A stretch of 64,000 nt of DNA from Undibacterium hunanense (GTDB lineage: Bacteria > Pseudomonadota > Gammaproteobacteria > Burkholderiales > Burkholderiaceae_D): the NCBI RefSeq assembly GCF_014284335.1, contig NZ_JACOGF010000007.1, positions 221,262 to 285,261 on the forward strand, given 5' to 3'. Positions 1-10,300 of this stretch are shown piece after piece (within the stretch, counting starts at the first letter, position 1; each line of letters begins with the position of its first letter). Under the pieces are notes generated by a model, which was not told the origin of the DNA, searched no databases, and worked only from the letters and a program-made list of their open reading frames with translations. The position numbers and the translations under genes are program-made.

Positions 1-173
1 TTGACTTTAATCCGCTTGGGACGATGTAATTTGTGCTTCACAGAAAATGGAAAAAGAAGATCCGATGTTTGAGCGAAGCGAGTTGCGGATCTTCCCATTT
101 TTTGGGATGCACAAATTATGCTGAAGCGTAGCGTAAACACCCGAAGGGCGAGTCTGCGGTCGCCTTTTCTTTG

Positions 174-207
174 GATACTTTATTTTGGCGAAGCAAAAGA
201 AAGTATC
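174..207. repeat. Conserved intergenic hairpin element
   Basis: A 14-bp inverted repeat (174-187 and 194-207, one mismatch) encloses the loop GCGAAG. The surrounding text resembles a hairpin motif that is common in intergenic regions of many proteobacteria. It sits in non-coding DNA upstream of a tandem repeat block. Its function is unknown; it could act in transcript ends or be a dispersed repeat. Confidence 0.6.
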
Positions 208-230
208 TCGGCCGCCGGGCCGAGACCCGG

Positions 231-590
231 CTTGTGTCCACGAAGGGCAATCATTTAATCAAAGTACGGCATGTAAGCAACGCCGCTGGGCTCCAGCCTA
301 CGCTGGAGCGACGATATGATGATTGCTGTTGCTTGACCGAGACCCCGCTTGTGTCCACGAAGGGCAATCATTTAATTAAAGTACGGCATACAAGCAACGC
401 CGCTGGGCTCCAGCCTTCGCTGGAGCGACGAGACTGTGATTGCCGTTGTTTACCTCGAATCCGGCTTGTGTCCACGGAGGACAATCATTTAATCAAAGTA
501 CGGGGCACACAACGAACACCGCTGGAGCGCCAGCCCGGTAGCCTCCAGCCTTCGCTGGAGCAACAATATGATGATTGCAGTTTATTGACA
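231..590. repeat. Three tandem copies of a ~117-bp repeat
   Basis: The phrase CTTGTGTCCA begins copies at 231, 348 and 465, giving an exact 117-bp period; the third copy carries a short insertion and runs to about 590. Each copy holds a stem-loop, with CTCCAGC and GCTGGAG arms at 291-308 and 408-425 and an equivalent in the third. The period is a multiple of three, so one frame stays open through all copies, but the resulting peptide is low-complexity and repeated, and I do not regard it as a gene. A further 9-bp stem lies at 610-632. The rest of 1-696 shows no gene. Confidence 0.8.
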
Positions 591-696
591 GAACCCCATC
601 CTCATCCCATCCTTCTCCTTGAAGGAGAAGGAGTCAACACCAATCCAAGGTTCACAATATGCCATATAGCAAAGAGCCATGAATGGCCCTGCCATA

Positions 697-3600
697 CTAT
701 TCAGCCTTCGCCCCCAAAGGCTTGAACTGCCCCATCACATCCCTCTTCCCCCGCTCCAGATAAGGCACCGGCTTATCCATCCATTCCGGACGCGGGCTAC
801 CCAGCAAATAATGGTCAAAGAACTCCGCCATGTGCACGGTGTAATACTTCATGTTGTCGCGCTCTTTCAAGCCATGCTTTTCACCATTGAAATTGAACCA
901 GTAGGCTTCCTTGCCCAACTGGCGCAAGGCGGTGAAAAATTCTATGGCCTGGTACCAAGGTACTGCATCGTCATCATCATTGTGGATGGTCAGATAAGGA
1001 GTCTGTACTTTTTCGATATGGAATATCGGTGAATTTTCTATATATTCCGCAGTCTTGTTCCAGGGTGCGCCACCCATGCGACTTTGCTGTTTTTCATACT
1101 GGAAGGCACGGCTCATACCGGTGCCCCAGCGTATACCGCCATAACCACTGATCATATTCGCCATCGATGCGCCAGCTTCCACCGCGCGGAACATATTGGT
1201 TTGCGTGATCAGGTAATTGATCTGGTAAGCACCCCAGCTATGACCCTGTATGCCGACACGTTTGGGATCGACATAGCCTTGCGCCAGCACTTTTTGTACT
1301 GCCGGTATCACGGCGTTATAGGCACTCTTGCCTGGATGACCGGTCTTGTACACGATGTCCGGACGCAACACGATGTAGCCATTGCTCAGATAACGGGTGA
1401 CATTGATGTTTTGGCTCGGTGCAGGCGGAACATAGCGATGCAGATTGTCCGACATGTTTTCATAGATGTAGACCATCATCGGGTATTTTTTTGCCGGATC
1501 AAAATTCTCAGGCTTGGCCAGCAGTGCTTTCAGCTTCTTGCCATCCAGACTGGTATATTCAATCATCTCTTGCTTGCCCCAGTTGAATTGGGCTTGCTGC
1601 GGATTGGCATTACTGATTTTTTGCGGGTTCTGCAAAGCCAGATTACTACTCCACAAATCTGGAAACTCTGTAAAACTTTGCTGCGTGAACAAGACCTTGT
1701 CTGCGTTCTTGGCCTTGATCAGGCCGGCAATCATTTTATCTGCGTGTATCAGTTTTACTGGCTCACCTGATTTGGGATTTTGCTGATAATAACCAGTGGA
1801 ACGATTCGTTTCATTGGTCGCGGCCAGTATCCAGGAATCGGTCGGCAAAGCCTTGGCTTCGGCAACCGGCGAAGGTTCGTCAGCAGGTGGTTTCTTCTCC
1901 ATGTCGACAGGTACATAGCGCAGTTCCAGACTATGCTTGCGACCGTAACCAGCAGTCAGATTGCGACTGGACTGGTTTTGCGGATTGACTTCCCACAGAT
2001 CGAATTGATCATATAAAACCACACTGGCATCGTCTTCAGTCCAGCCGGCAAAACCATAGGCATCCTTGACCTCTGGCGTGTCACGCTTGGCATCTTCAAA
2101 GCGTGCCTTGATTTTTCCTGTCAGATTGGTCTTGCTCCCATCAGCGGTAGACCAACTGAACCAGATACTGTTATTCGCATCAAAAGCCAGCACATATTTT
2201 CCGCCAGGTGACAGGCTCGGTACGTAACGCAATTTTTGCACCAGCAAGCGTGCCTGCCCAGTTTGTAAATCTACCGCATAGGCATCGTGATACAGGGCAT
2301 CCCAGGATTGTTGCATCTTGTAAGGTACATCACTGGCACCCATGGCAAAACGAGGATTATCATTCACCAGAACATTGGGAATGGTTTTATTGGCAAGCTG
2401 CACGAAACGTTGTTCGCCTATATGGAATACGGCCTTGTAACTGCGCTGTTTTTCTTTTTCTGCCTTGACCTTTTGCATGGATTGCAGCTCGGGGTCTTTC
2501 CAGTGCCAGAGATCAACCTTGAATGGCTCCGGTGCATCTTTAGGATCAGCTTTTGCCAGTTCTGCAGTGCCAAAGAACAGGCGCTGACCATCCTTGCTGA
2601 AGCTCAGGCTGGCATGTTCACTGGGTAACCAGCCTGCTGGCAAACCTGCTGTGTCTACGGTGACGATGGCTTTGGCTTCTGTATCGCCAGCACGCCAGTA
2701 ATACAGGTTGAAGGCGGTGATGTCCTTGTCTGCTTTATCAGACTTGTCTGCATCAGCATTTTTTTTGCCGGCCTTATCGGCTTCAGCACGTTTCTTTGCC
2801 AGGTCATCACGATTGCTGACAAAGGCCAGTTGGCGTCCTGCCTCATCAAAGCGCAGGTGTTTGTAGCTGCCCGCGCCTGCCATGATGTAGCGTGCCGTGG
2901 TTTCTTGTGGGCTGACGAGATAAATACCTTCGCGTGCACCTTCTTTGGTGGCATCTTTGGTCAGCACATTAAAGGCCAGCAATTCACCATTCTTGGACCA
3001 GGTAAAATCTGCCACGTCCTTGTAGCTAGTGCGTTTCGCATTGGCGACGTCAATCAAAAGAAATTCTGTGCCTGATTCTTTTTTCCTGGCGGCAGCCGCA
3101 GCCGCAGTTGCAGTCCCAGTTGCAGCGGCCTGCTGATCATCGTCAGCATATTCATCATCCTTGCTGGCAGCTTCGGCTTCTTTCTTCGCGTCTTTCTTTA
3201 CTTCTTTCGGTGCATCCAGCAAGACGGCGAGGAAATTACCACCTTCTTCCGGCCAGGCGAAACGTTTGACTCGTTCTATATGTTCGATTTTACCAGTGGC
3301 GAGGTCCATGATGCCCAGGCCAGATTTGGGAAGCTCATCCCCCTTCTTCTTTTCTTTCTTTGCCTTGTCCAGTTCCACGCGTGTGGCTGCCACTGCAAAA
3401 GCCACATAGCGGCCATCTGCGCTGAACACTGGCGCAGTACCACGCGGGGCACGCCATTCGCGGCCATCCTTAAGATTCTTTACTACGACCTCACCGTCCG
3501 ATTCTTGTCCGACCAGGGCATAGGCCGCCCAGTTACCATCACGGCTGATGACATTGCCCTGTATGCTGCGCCAGTTGGCATATACATCATGGGTGATGAT

Positions 3601-3789
3601 TTTTTTGGCAGATACCGGGATTGCGCTGCCAGCAGTAGCCTCAGCCTGCAAGGCAGCCGCGTGGACAGTCGGGGTATGCATACCAAAACTCAGACCTATC
3701 AGCAGAGCGATGGCACAAAGCTGGCGCGTTGAAGACGGGATGGAGGGCATATCAGAAAATGGCAAAAAACGTGGATGCACGATGTTCAC
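697..3789 (-). CDS. Exported S9-family prolyl oligopeptidase-like serine peptidase
   Basis: A 1030-residue serine peptidase with an N-terminal beta-propeller-like half and a C-terminal alpha/beta-hydrolase half. The nucleophile is Ser851 in GHSWGA; the acidic stretch around residues 938-941 and His972 in GEKHGL are the likely Asp and His of the triad. The N-terminus has a basic segment and a hydrophobic signal peptide ending near a VHAA motif, so it is probably periplasmic. I took the GTG start at 3789 because an AGAAAGG Shine-Dalgarno lies 8 nt before it; the internal ATG at 3750 has none. The propeller contains charged, Ala/Lys-rich inserts, including a poly-Ala run encoded by 6-bp near-repeats around 3095-3135. 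It is the first gene of the minus-strand group at the left end. The substrate is unknown; family members cleave oligopeptides after Pro, Ala or similar residues. Confidence 0.88.
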   Translation of the reverse strand: MNIVHPRFLPFSDMPSIPSSTRQLCAIALLIGLSFGMHTPTVHAAALQAEATAGSAIPVSAKKIITHDVYANWRSIQGNVISRDGNWAAYALVGQESDGEVVVKNLKDGREWRAPRGTAPVFSADGRYVAFAVAATRVELDKAKKEKKKGDELPKSGLGIMDLATGKIEHIERVKRFAWPEEGGNFLAVLLDAPKEVKKDAKKEAEAASKDDEYADDDQQAAATGTATAAAAAARKKESGTEFLLIDVANAKRTSYKDVADFTWSKNGELLAFNVLTKDATKEGAREGIYLVSPQETTARYIMAGAGSYKHLRFDEAGRQLAFVSNRDDLAKKRAEADKAGKKNADADKSDKADKDITAFNLYYWRAGDTEAKAIVTVDTAGLPAGWLPSEHASLSFSKDGQRLFFGTAELAKADPKDAPEPFKVDLWHWKDPELQSMQKVKAEKEKQRSYKAVFHIGEQRFVQLANKTIPNVLVNDNPRFAMGASDVPYKMQQSWDALYHDAYAVDLQTGQARLLVQKLRYVPSLSPGGKYVLAFDANNSIWFSWSTADGSKTNLTGKIKARFEDAKRDTPEVKDAYGFAGWTEDDASVVLYDQFDLWEVNPQNQSSRNLTAGYGRKHSLELRYVPVDMEKKPPADEPSPVAEAKALPTDSWILAATNETNRSTGYYQQNPKSGEPVKLIHADKMIAGLIKAKNADKVLFTQQSFTEFPDLWSSNLALQNPQKISNANPQQAQFNWGKQEMIEYTSLDGKKLKALLAKPENFDPAKKYPMMVYIYENMSDNLHRYVPPAPSQNINVTRYLSNGYIVLRPDIVYKTGHPGKSAYNAVIPAVQKVLAQGYVDPKRVGIQGHSWGAYQINYLITQTNMFRAVEAGASMANMISGYGGIRWGTGMSRAFQYEKQQSRMGGAPWNKTAEYIENSPIFHIEKVQTPYLTIHNDDDDAVPWYQAIEFFTALRQLGKEAYWFNFNGEKHGLKERDNMKYYTVHMAEFFDHYLLGSPRPEWMDKPVPYLERGKRDVMGQFKPLGAKAE

Positions 3790-3920
3790 TGAGAAAACCT
3801 TTCTTCTTGTTTTGTTGGTGTTAGTTGATGTTGGTTGGCATTACTTGAATTAATGACACGAGCAGACAGGATCACCGTTGTCTGCAAAAAAAATTTATAT
3901 TATCCGGCTTATTTTGTGAT

Positions 3921-4691
3921 TCAGGATTGCAGTTGCAAAGTTTTTGTCACGCGCATTTCGCCTTTTTCACCGGCACCTGAACCGCTGTTATGCGTTTCTT
4001 TTTTTATAACGATGAGACGGTCACCGCTCAGGCCATAGACCAGATCTTCTTCATTTTTTGTTTCGAAACTGATGACGACAAATGCACGTCCTGAAATAGC
4101 CTGATGCATGCGACTGGCAATGGGTGTGCCATCAGCAGCGATCCAGATATCCAGACTGCCTTCAAATTTCTTTACGTACTTGCGTTCTTTTTCGGTCAGC
4201 TTGTCGACCGGTATTTCGAAGCTCAGCAAGCGTGCCGGCTTGCCATTGTAGGTTTCTGTCTTTTCGGTTTTGAATATGGCTTTTTCCATTGCCCGCGTCA
4301 GATTGCCCGCCGCTGAAATCATGGGGCGCAATTCGGATGCATTGACTTCGCGTATGGCAGCCAGACCAGGGGTTTTGGCTTTGGGGTCTTTTTCACGCGC
4401 GCGTTCTTCCACTTCCAGCCGGGCCAGCAAATCCTTGCCAAACAAGAGCTGCAAGCCACGTGGGCTGTCTTCCAGCAGGATGCTGGCCTGACCGTTCTGT
4501 TCTTCCTGCTCTTTGCCTTCGCCCTGGCGACTCCAGGTTTTTGCTTCGACCAGGGCTTTGACTGGCGATTGTCCTGGCAAACGGGCCAAAGCGGCTTTCA
4601 GGTCACTCAATCCGTCGGCTCTGGCCGCAGTAGCGGCCGCACTGAGCAGGCAGGTCGCACTCAATACCAGCAACTTCTTTTTTAGCGACAT
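3921..4691 (-). CDS. Secreted protein of unknown function
   Basis: A 256-residue protein that I do not recognise. It starts with a clear signal peptide (Lys-rich start, hydrophobic core, AARA cleavage-like end). The mature part is rich in charged residues, and its second half (about residues 150-250) alternates short hydrophobic strands, including a YNGKPARLLSF segment, in a way that recalls LolA-type lipoprotein-carrier folds; this is a guess from pattern only. A GGGGA ribosome site lies 5 nt before the ATG. It lies 60 bp downstream of the exonuclease gene on the same strand, so the two could be co-transcribed. Confidence 0.7.
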   Translation of the reverse strand: MSLKKKLLVLSATCLLSAAATAARADGLSDLKAALARLPGQSPVKALVEAKTWSRQGEGKEQEEQNGQASILLEDSPRGLQLLFGKDLLARLEVEERAREKDPKAKTPGLAAIREVNASELRPMISAAGNLTRAMEKAIFKTEKTETYNGKPARLLSFEIPVDKLTEKERKYVKKFEGSLDIWIAADGTPIASRMHQAISGRAFVVISFETKNEEDLVYGLSGDRLIVIKKETHNSGSGAGEKGEMRVTKTLQLQS

Positions 4692-4751
4692 GAAATCCCC
4701 ATTGCATTATTCAAGAATCAGCCGGGTCAGACCATCGCTACGCGGAATAGT

Positions 4752-5381
4752 TCAGCCTGGACGGCCAGATAGCCATTTGCGGTAGACCAGCAATGCCACT
4801 TGCGCATCATTGGCCGCATACATGATTTGCCTGTCATTCAACGGAGCAGCCCAGTTGGAGGTTGAGGTTTTCTTTGATTTTTGCAGATTCATGCCAAAAA
4901 ATTTGGCAACTGCCGCCTTGGCTCCCATGTCACTTTGCTTGCTTTCGCGCATGACGCGTGCCAGGTCAAGGACATTCAGCGGGGTGATGCCCAGCTTGAT
5001 TTTTAGTCTTTTGACATCATCACCCAGGCCAAAACCAACCTTCAGTATTACTTTGGATTCGAGCAAGGCGCGTACGGCATCGGTATTGATGGCCTTCACC
5101 ACTGGAAACAAATACGCCCTGGTGTCGGTTGCCAGTTGTATCAGATGGGGACCATCGGATTGCTGGCCTTTAAAAAAGACCGGCTTGGATTCGGTATCAA
5201 AACCCAGGATATCGGCATCACACATATGGGCGTAAGCCTGTTCAGCATCTGCTGCTGTCTGTACCAGGAACACGTCGCTGGCCTGTATGCCCGGGTAAGG
5301 GGGGAGGGAAATTACCTGATCTTCTGTCATGCCAGCATGATAAGGGAAATGCGGGTATCTGGCTGTCGCTGTGGGCAACAC
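4752..5381 (-). CDS. RNase D-like 3'-5' exonuclease (DEDDy type)
   Basis: A 209-residue protein with the three exonuclease motifs of the DEDD superfamily: FDTES (Exo I, Asp and Glu), VGFGLGDDVKRL (Exo II, Asp) and YAANDAQVALLVY (Exo III, Tyr and Asp). It has no HRDC domain, so it is shorter than true RNase D and resembles stand-alone exonuclease-domain proteins. The likely role is 3' end trimming of RNA or DNA in the cytoplasm. The start is uncertain: the frame opens with GTG at 5381, and an ATG at 5330 would remove 17 residues without touching Exo I. Upstream lies the IS-derived boundary of the accessory island. Confidence 0.85.
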   Translation of the reverse strand: MLPTATARYPHFPYHAGMTEDQVISLPPYPGIQASDVFLVQTAADAEQAYAHMCDADILGFDTESKPVFFKGQQSDGPHLIQLATDTRAYLFPVVKAINTDAVRALLESKVILKVGFGLGDDVKRLKIKLGITPLNVLDLARVMRESKQSDMGAKAAVAKFFGMNLQKSKKTSTSNWAAPLNDRQIMYAANDAQVALLVYRKWLSGRPG

Positions 5382-5721
5382 AGCCTGAAAAAATCTGGAA
5401 ATTCCTTTTTGAAGCCCCCATATCCCAACAAATCAATATCTTTTTTATAATTTCCTAAAAATATCCTTACTCGTAACATGCGCAGCAAAGACCGCAGGTA
5501 AAGAGCATGTGCCCATCGTCAAAGTTAAGCGAACTGTTCATATCAATAAAAACAATGAGTTAGAAATAGTTTGTGTAACTTAAAAATAGCTTAAATCGTC
5601 AAAGTTAAGCCAACTTTTAGCGAAAATGTCATTTTATCATTGCCAAAGTTGTTAATTTACACTGAAAATTGACCCACGTTTAGCACACAATCCTACTTAT
5701 CTTGATGAGTAGGGGACAGGA
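5382..5721. repeat. IS21-type terminal region with two copies of a 16-bp motif
   Basis: This gene-free stretch holds ATCGTCAAAGTTAAGC at 5515-5530 and again at 5595-5610, 80 bp apart and in the same orientation, directly upstream of an istA-like start. Multiple short repeats inside the termini are typical of IS21-family elements. An identical third copy occurs at 14949-14964. The exact tip of the element and its target duplication cannot be fixed by eye. Confidence 0.65.
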
Positions 5722-6204
5722 GTGATTGACGTGGCATTACTAGGTATTATTCGACGCTGGCAAATTCGTGACCAGATTCCATTACGGGAGATCGCCAGAC
5801 GACTGGGCATCTCTCGCAACACTGTCCGGCGCTATCTGCGCTCTGAAGTCACAGAGCCAGCCTATGCGGATCGACAAACAACAAGCGCCATCGATAAATA
5901 TGCATTACAGCTTTCAAGCTGGCTTAAAACCGAGGCGGGTAAAAATCGGAAGCAGCGACGAAGCTTAAAACAACTTCATCTGGATCTGAAAGAACTGGGA
6001 TTTGAAGGGTCGTATGACCCGGTGGCAGCCTTCGCCAGGAAGTGGAAGGTGGATCAAACTGACAAGGTCAATTCAGCTAGCAAACACAGTGTTGGCTTTG
6101 GATTGCGCAGCTCCACTCCTACCAAAAGTTTGGTCGCGGTGGCCCATCTGGCAACACACCGACGGAGAGGTAAGCCCGCTGCCGCATATCGTCGAAGGAA
6201 TTAG
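5722..6204 (+). pseudogene. istA: IS21-family transposase IstA, truncated
   Basis: The first ~120 codons read as IstA: an N-terminal helix-turn-helix (LREIARRLGISRNTVRRYL, residues ~22-40) and the following Arg/Lys-rich linker up to VDQTDKVNSASK near 6085. Beyond that point, the expected start of the DDE catalytic domain is absent in all forward frames and the frame ends at 6204 after 160 residues, against roughly 400-500 for intact IstA. No istB follows. The element has therefore lost its catalytic part and helper ATPase by deletion and should be immobile. It marks the left edge of the defence-like island. Confidence 0.75.
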
Positions 6205-6338
6205 ACATTGTGATCGTGATAAATTCGATGGGACAGAATTAGAGCTACAAAATTTTTGGGCGGATAACTCGGTCAAATTTTAAAGCGGCTGTCCCCTTAA
6301 AATAGGTGAGCGAAACGATCAAATGAAATTGGGACTGT

Positions 6339-6440
6339 AGCCGCCTTTAGGCGGCTCAAGGGTTACTAGGCCCCCCGGTGTCAAAATAGTTATCGCCTCG
6401 GCGATTGGGTTGAGGTAAATATCAACACACGCTAGCGTGT
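6339..6440. other. Three short stem-loops downstream of the SLATT-like gene
   Basis: Three separate perfect inverted repeats lie within 102 bp: 6339-6356 (7-bp arms, TTTA loop), 6392-6405 (6-bp arms, 2-nt loop) and the 14-bp palindrome ACACGCTAGCGTGT at 6427-6440. They sit between the decayed IS and the end of the minus-strand operon. None has a clear poly-T tail in the operon's direction. They may end the operon transcript or be recombination scars. Confidence 0.5.
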
Positions 6441-6459
6441 ATGCCAATTTTTTCCGCAC

Positions 6460-7347
6460 TCAAATGGGTTTGATATCCAGTCTTTCAGCCTGCTTGCTCC
6501 ATTCGACGTCGCGGTGTGTCAATAGTGTTCTGGTTAGTTCTGCCAAATCGGCCAAGTCATCACCTTGACGCTCACCGGAAATCTGGTCAAGCTTTTGCAA
6601 AATCTCTTGCATGTACTCCGCCGTCAATTCGTGTGCTTCAGCAAGCTTGTCAATGCGCAAAAAATTGTGGATGCCGTGGACAATGCCGGCGACGGCGGGC
6701 GCGAAGGTTGTCAGAAAAATTAGCCAATGCGCTTCATACCCTATCACGTGAACTCCTCCGCCAACAATGCCAAGCGCCAAGGATGCCCAAGAAAATAGGT
6801 TGCCCGCATGGTGAACATTGTGATAAAGCTTTGCTTTGGATTGGTTATATTCCCGCTGATCATCTACGATATGCCGAACATTCTCTGCTACCTCTGCCAT
6901 GTTTGCTAGGCCGTTGCTCGTACGTGCAATGTCAATCTGCTCATTCAAGAATTCGTATCGCTTCGCTTCTGCGATGCGCCGGAACTTGATCCAGTCCTGG
7001 CGCAGTCGAGAGCGACTTCCATGCAAGATCAACACCGACATCACGATGAGCAGGCCCAATTCGACGGTCCCAAATAGCCAGGCATCCTCGTGCGACAAGA
7101 CAAAACCATAAGGAGCAATGGCGCAGAACATCACACAAATGGCCAGCAGACCTACGGTTAAGCCAAGCCCCCGGTATCTATTTCCGAATAACAGTGCCTT
7201 AGCATCAGATTCCTCGTAGGTAAATTTTGCGTTGTCAGCCTCATCGTGGGCTAACCCAAGCGCAGGCGAGCGAGCGGCATTCTCCTCCCGACCCATACCA
7301 ACTTTAGTCACGATCTTCAAGTACTGTGTGTATATCATTTCTAGCAT
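6460..7347 (-). CDS. SLATT/DUF4231-like four-helix membrane protein, putative effector
   Basis: A 295-residue protein with two hydrophobic hairpins: helices at about 61-82 and 90-109, then 184-203 and 207-229, separated by a charged helical segment containing WIKFRRIAEAKRYEF. That arrangement resembles SLATT/DUF4231-type proteins, which occur as membrane effectors beside nucleotide-signalling and STAND modules. The C-terminal ~60 residues are charged and end in a short THRDVEWSKQAERLD motif. It is the last gene of the operon, 14 bp after the nSTAND gene, with GAGG about 7 nt before its ATG. By family analogy it could permeabilise or depolarise the membrane when the NTPase or TIR partner is triggered; nothing in the sequence proves this. 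The family call rests on topology and residue pattern. Confidence 0.7.
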   Translation of the reverse strand: MLEMIYTQYLKIVTKVGMGREENAARSPALGLAHDEADNAKFTYEESDAKALLFGNRYRGLGLTVGLLAICVMFCAIAPYGFVLSHEDAWLFGTVELGLLIVMSVLILHGSRSRLRQDWIKFRRIAEAKRYEFLNEQIDIARTSNGLANMAEVAENVRHIVDDQREYNQSKAKLYHNVHHAGNLFSWASLALGIVGGGVHVIGYEAHWLIFLTTFAPAVAGIVHGIHNFLRIDKLAEAHELTAEYMQEILQKLDQISGERQGDDLADLAELTRTLLTHRDVEWSKQAERLDIKPI

Positions 7348-7361
7348 TGGGAGACCTCAAG

Positions 7362-10300
7362 TTATTTTGTTGTCTTACCTGAGGTCTCGGCCTGCTCGAG
7401 GCGTTGTCCCAAGGCAGTCATCGGCGTCTTCGTACCTGGTTGATCGGCTAAGCGATTCCATTGGATTTGAGCGGAGGACACAATGCCCGCCACGTCTTTC
7501 AGTACTTCATTTAGTATATTCTGAGAGCAGGCTAGGTATAGGCGCCCTTCGTGGCGTATCGGGAATTGCGTAGACCCAGGTTCCTTGAGTCCTATCATCA
7601 GGCGCCCAATGCAATGGCCGCCAAATTCCGGTAAGAAGTTTTGCGGTGCAGCGGCAAAGCGATCGTGGTTGTTGGCATCCTTAAACAGCCATATCGCACC
7701 GGCATAGAAATGACGGAATTGATGCGATCCTCTGACTGACTTTTCCTGCTCAAACAACTCCACCATATCGTCACCGGCCAAGGCCACACCGCTGTTGTCT
7801 GACGCAATGCGGGCATCGGCCTTAAACGCCGCTCGCTTCATCTCTTGGCGGATGGCCAAAATCTCTGCGTCAGTAATGGTCTCGGCTTGAGCTGCATTGA
7901 GTGCGTACATAGCTAGTTCGGGGAACGAAAGATTATTGTCTTTCGCAATCTGTTCCAGCTTGAGAAACGAATCCCGAACATCTTGAGGAATCACTAAGCC
8001 ACGATTGCGCAGCAGCCAAATGGCCTGATCCTCAATACCCTTATAACGCCGATTGCCGGAAACTCCAACAATGTAGACCTGAAATGGAAAAGTGAGCCCA
8101 TCCTTGGGGGTGGTCTTGGCTTTGACGGGGATCGTAAAGCGCTTCATATTAATACTAACTTTTTCGATCTGCGTAGCCAATGCCTCGTCCTTCTTCCCGC
8201 CGCGCCCCTCACGCACCATACTAAGGTAGCGGTCGCGACAGCCCAGTAGGGCTGCATCCCAGCAGCGTTTGGCTGTTGCACGCGCATCGGCAAGTGCGCC
8301 CATTTGTTCTTCAAGCATCGATAGCGCGTTCATCAAACCGCCTGCACTACCGCGTAGATAAAAGTCCCAGTCATACTGATCAGCCCAGGCGAGGCAGTCT
8401 GCCGCTGCTGCGCGCAATTCGTCTCGCAATGCTGCTGGTTGAGCCGTTCCACGCAGTGCATTGCCAAGGTCGCGTTTCAAGCCACATAGTTCAAAGAGAG
8501 GCTCGGTCGATGGCCGGTCTTGATGTGGAATTTGGGGCGGTAGTTTTTTGTCTACGGCCTGCATTTGACGCGCAGAAACGTCAAACAGCGATTTACGCTC
8601 CGCTATCAGCTTTGCCACATGATCCGGGCGGTCGTTCTTCAACAGCTCAATTGCCTTAATGGTCGCGCTCCGTACCAGTGTGCTGCACTGTGCATTTGGC
8701 CCCATGAAGCGAGCGCAGGAAAGGAAGGGCGCACTCAGCTTGCCCAGCTCAAGGCCATGACGCACTATGAGCGTAGCGCGCTCTTGCGGTTTGGCCTGTT
8801 CTTCTAGTTTTTCCAAGGCTGCTGAAAAAGCGGCCATGCTGTTTCCCGTCTCGTCGAAGTTTTGCAACTCTACAATTCGTTGGTTGTAGAGAGTTCCATA
8901 TGCCTTTAGACTGGCCAGACTCAGTTCGCTCGCTCGCGTCGCATCTTCGTTTACATAGAGCTCGAATTTGGCACGCTGCAAGAGTAAACTTGCTTCGGCC
9001 GCCTCGAAAGTTTTGTCAGTGCGGGCGCCACGAAAACGGTCGATGATGGTTTGGGCTTCGGCAGCCAGAGTTGCATGAGTAGTCGCAGACTTTGCGTTCA
9101 AGGCACTATATAGCTGACTAAAGACCAGTACCAAATGTTGGCGGGCCATGGATGTTGAGCGAGGGAATCGCTTGCGACCAAGGTGGATAGAGCTTTCTCT
9201 AGCCAAGTTCATCCGCAAGGCTTCATCGTTTTTACCTGCATGTGTAAGTGCATCATGTAGTCCTTGTTGCATGACAATCAGCCCCTCCAGTGCGGCACGA
9301 TTGTCGGGGTACTGGCCGACTTGCCCTTCGAGTTGCGCGCAAGTCTTTTCCAGCGCCGCTATCGCTTCCATAACATTGCCCTGCTCGCGGAGATAACTGG
9401 CGATTGGATCGAACACTGCTTCCCGCCAATACTCACCGTTTGGTATGGTGCGGGTCCGTTCCAGCAGTGCTTGCGTGGACTTGACAAGTGCCTGCTTGTC
9501 AAAATTATCTAGGAGACGAGAAAGCATGAACAGGCGATAGATTGCTAGGAAGTGCACCTCATGTAATTGTGGGGACACCTGCCGCTCGGGCAATTGGGCA
9601 ATGTATTCGTGCACTTGTTGCCAAGCTTTGGCTGCACCGAGCTGATCCCCCGCTCTGTTAAGCTGAACGGCCGCCCGCGTCTTGAGGCGAGCCGTGCGTA
9701 GCAGGCCGGCAGGCGACTGGTCCGAGCCCAGCTTGTCGCTCAATTGACGTTCCAGAGGCACCAGCTTACCGAGGAGTTCTCGCTCGATTTCGCCAAAACC
9801 GTGGACATCGTCCATGTCGGGACGTTCAAGCGTGTTGAGCACGTCGTCGATGTTTTGGCGCGCAATGGCCAGAGTTTCGGCGGTCACCGTTTGCGACTTT
9901 TGCAGGGCATCGGTCTGCGCCTTAAGTTCTGCATAACTTTGGTTTACCTTCACTTCGGCCCGTTGTGCCTTGTCCGCCTCCAGTTCTGCCTGTGCGCTCT
10001 TTTCTTTCGCATCGGTCTCGGCGTGCAATGCCCGCACAGATTCTTGTTTCACGAGTGCCGTCTGTTTCTCTGCCAGCGTGAGGTTGTTGGTGGCGTGCCG
10101 CTCTGAGTTCCAGGCGAAAACCAGCGCAACAACGGCGACAATAGCCAACACCGAGGTGGTGGCCACCCAGCGTTGTAGCAGCTTGCGTCCCTGCTCCAGT
10201 TCGCGTGTTCGTTGTTCAGCCGCGTTGCGGCTGGCTTCGGCCACTGCCAGTTGCTGGTTGGCGCGACGTTCATTGCGCGATTTCACTACCAGCGGGGCAA

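Noticed and set aside
231..590. CRISPR array
   Set aside because: The units are contiguous 117-bp repeats without unique spacers, and there are no cas genes nearby.
171..725. 184-codon frame at the left end
   Set aside because: It is open only because the 117-bp repeat keeps the frame; the peptide is three copies of the same low-complexity segment and overlaps intergenic hairpins.
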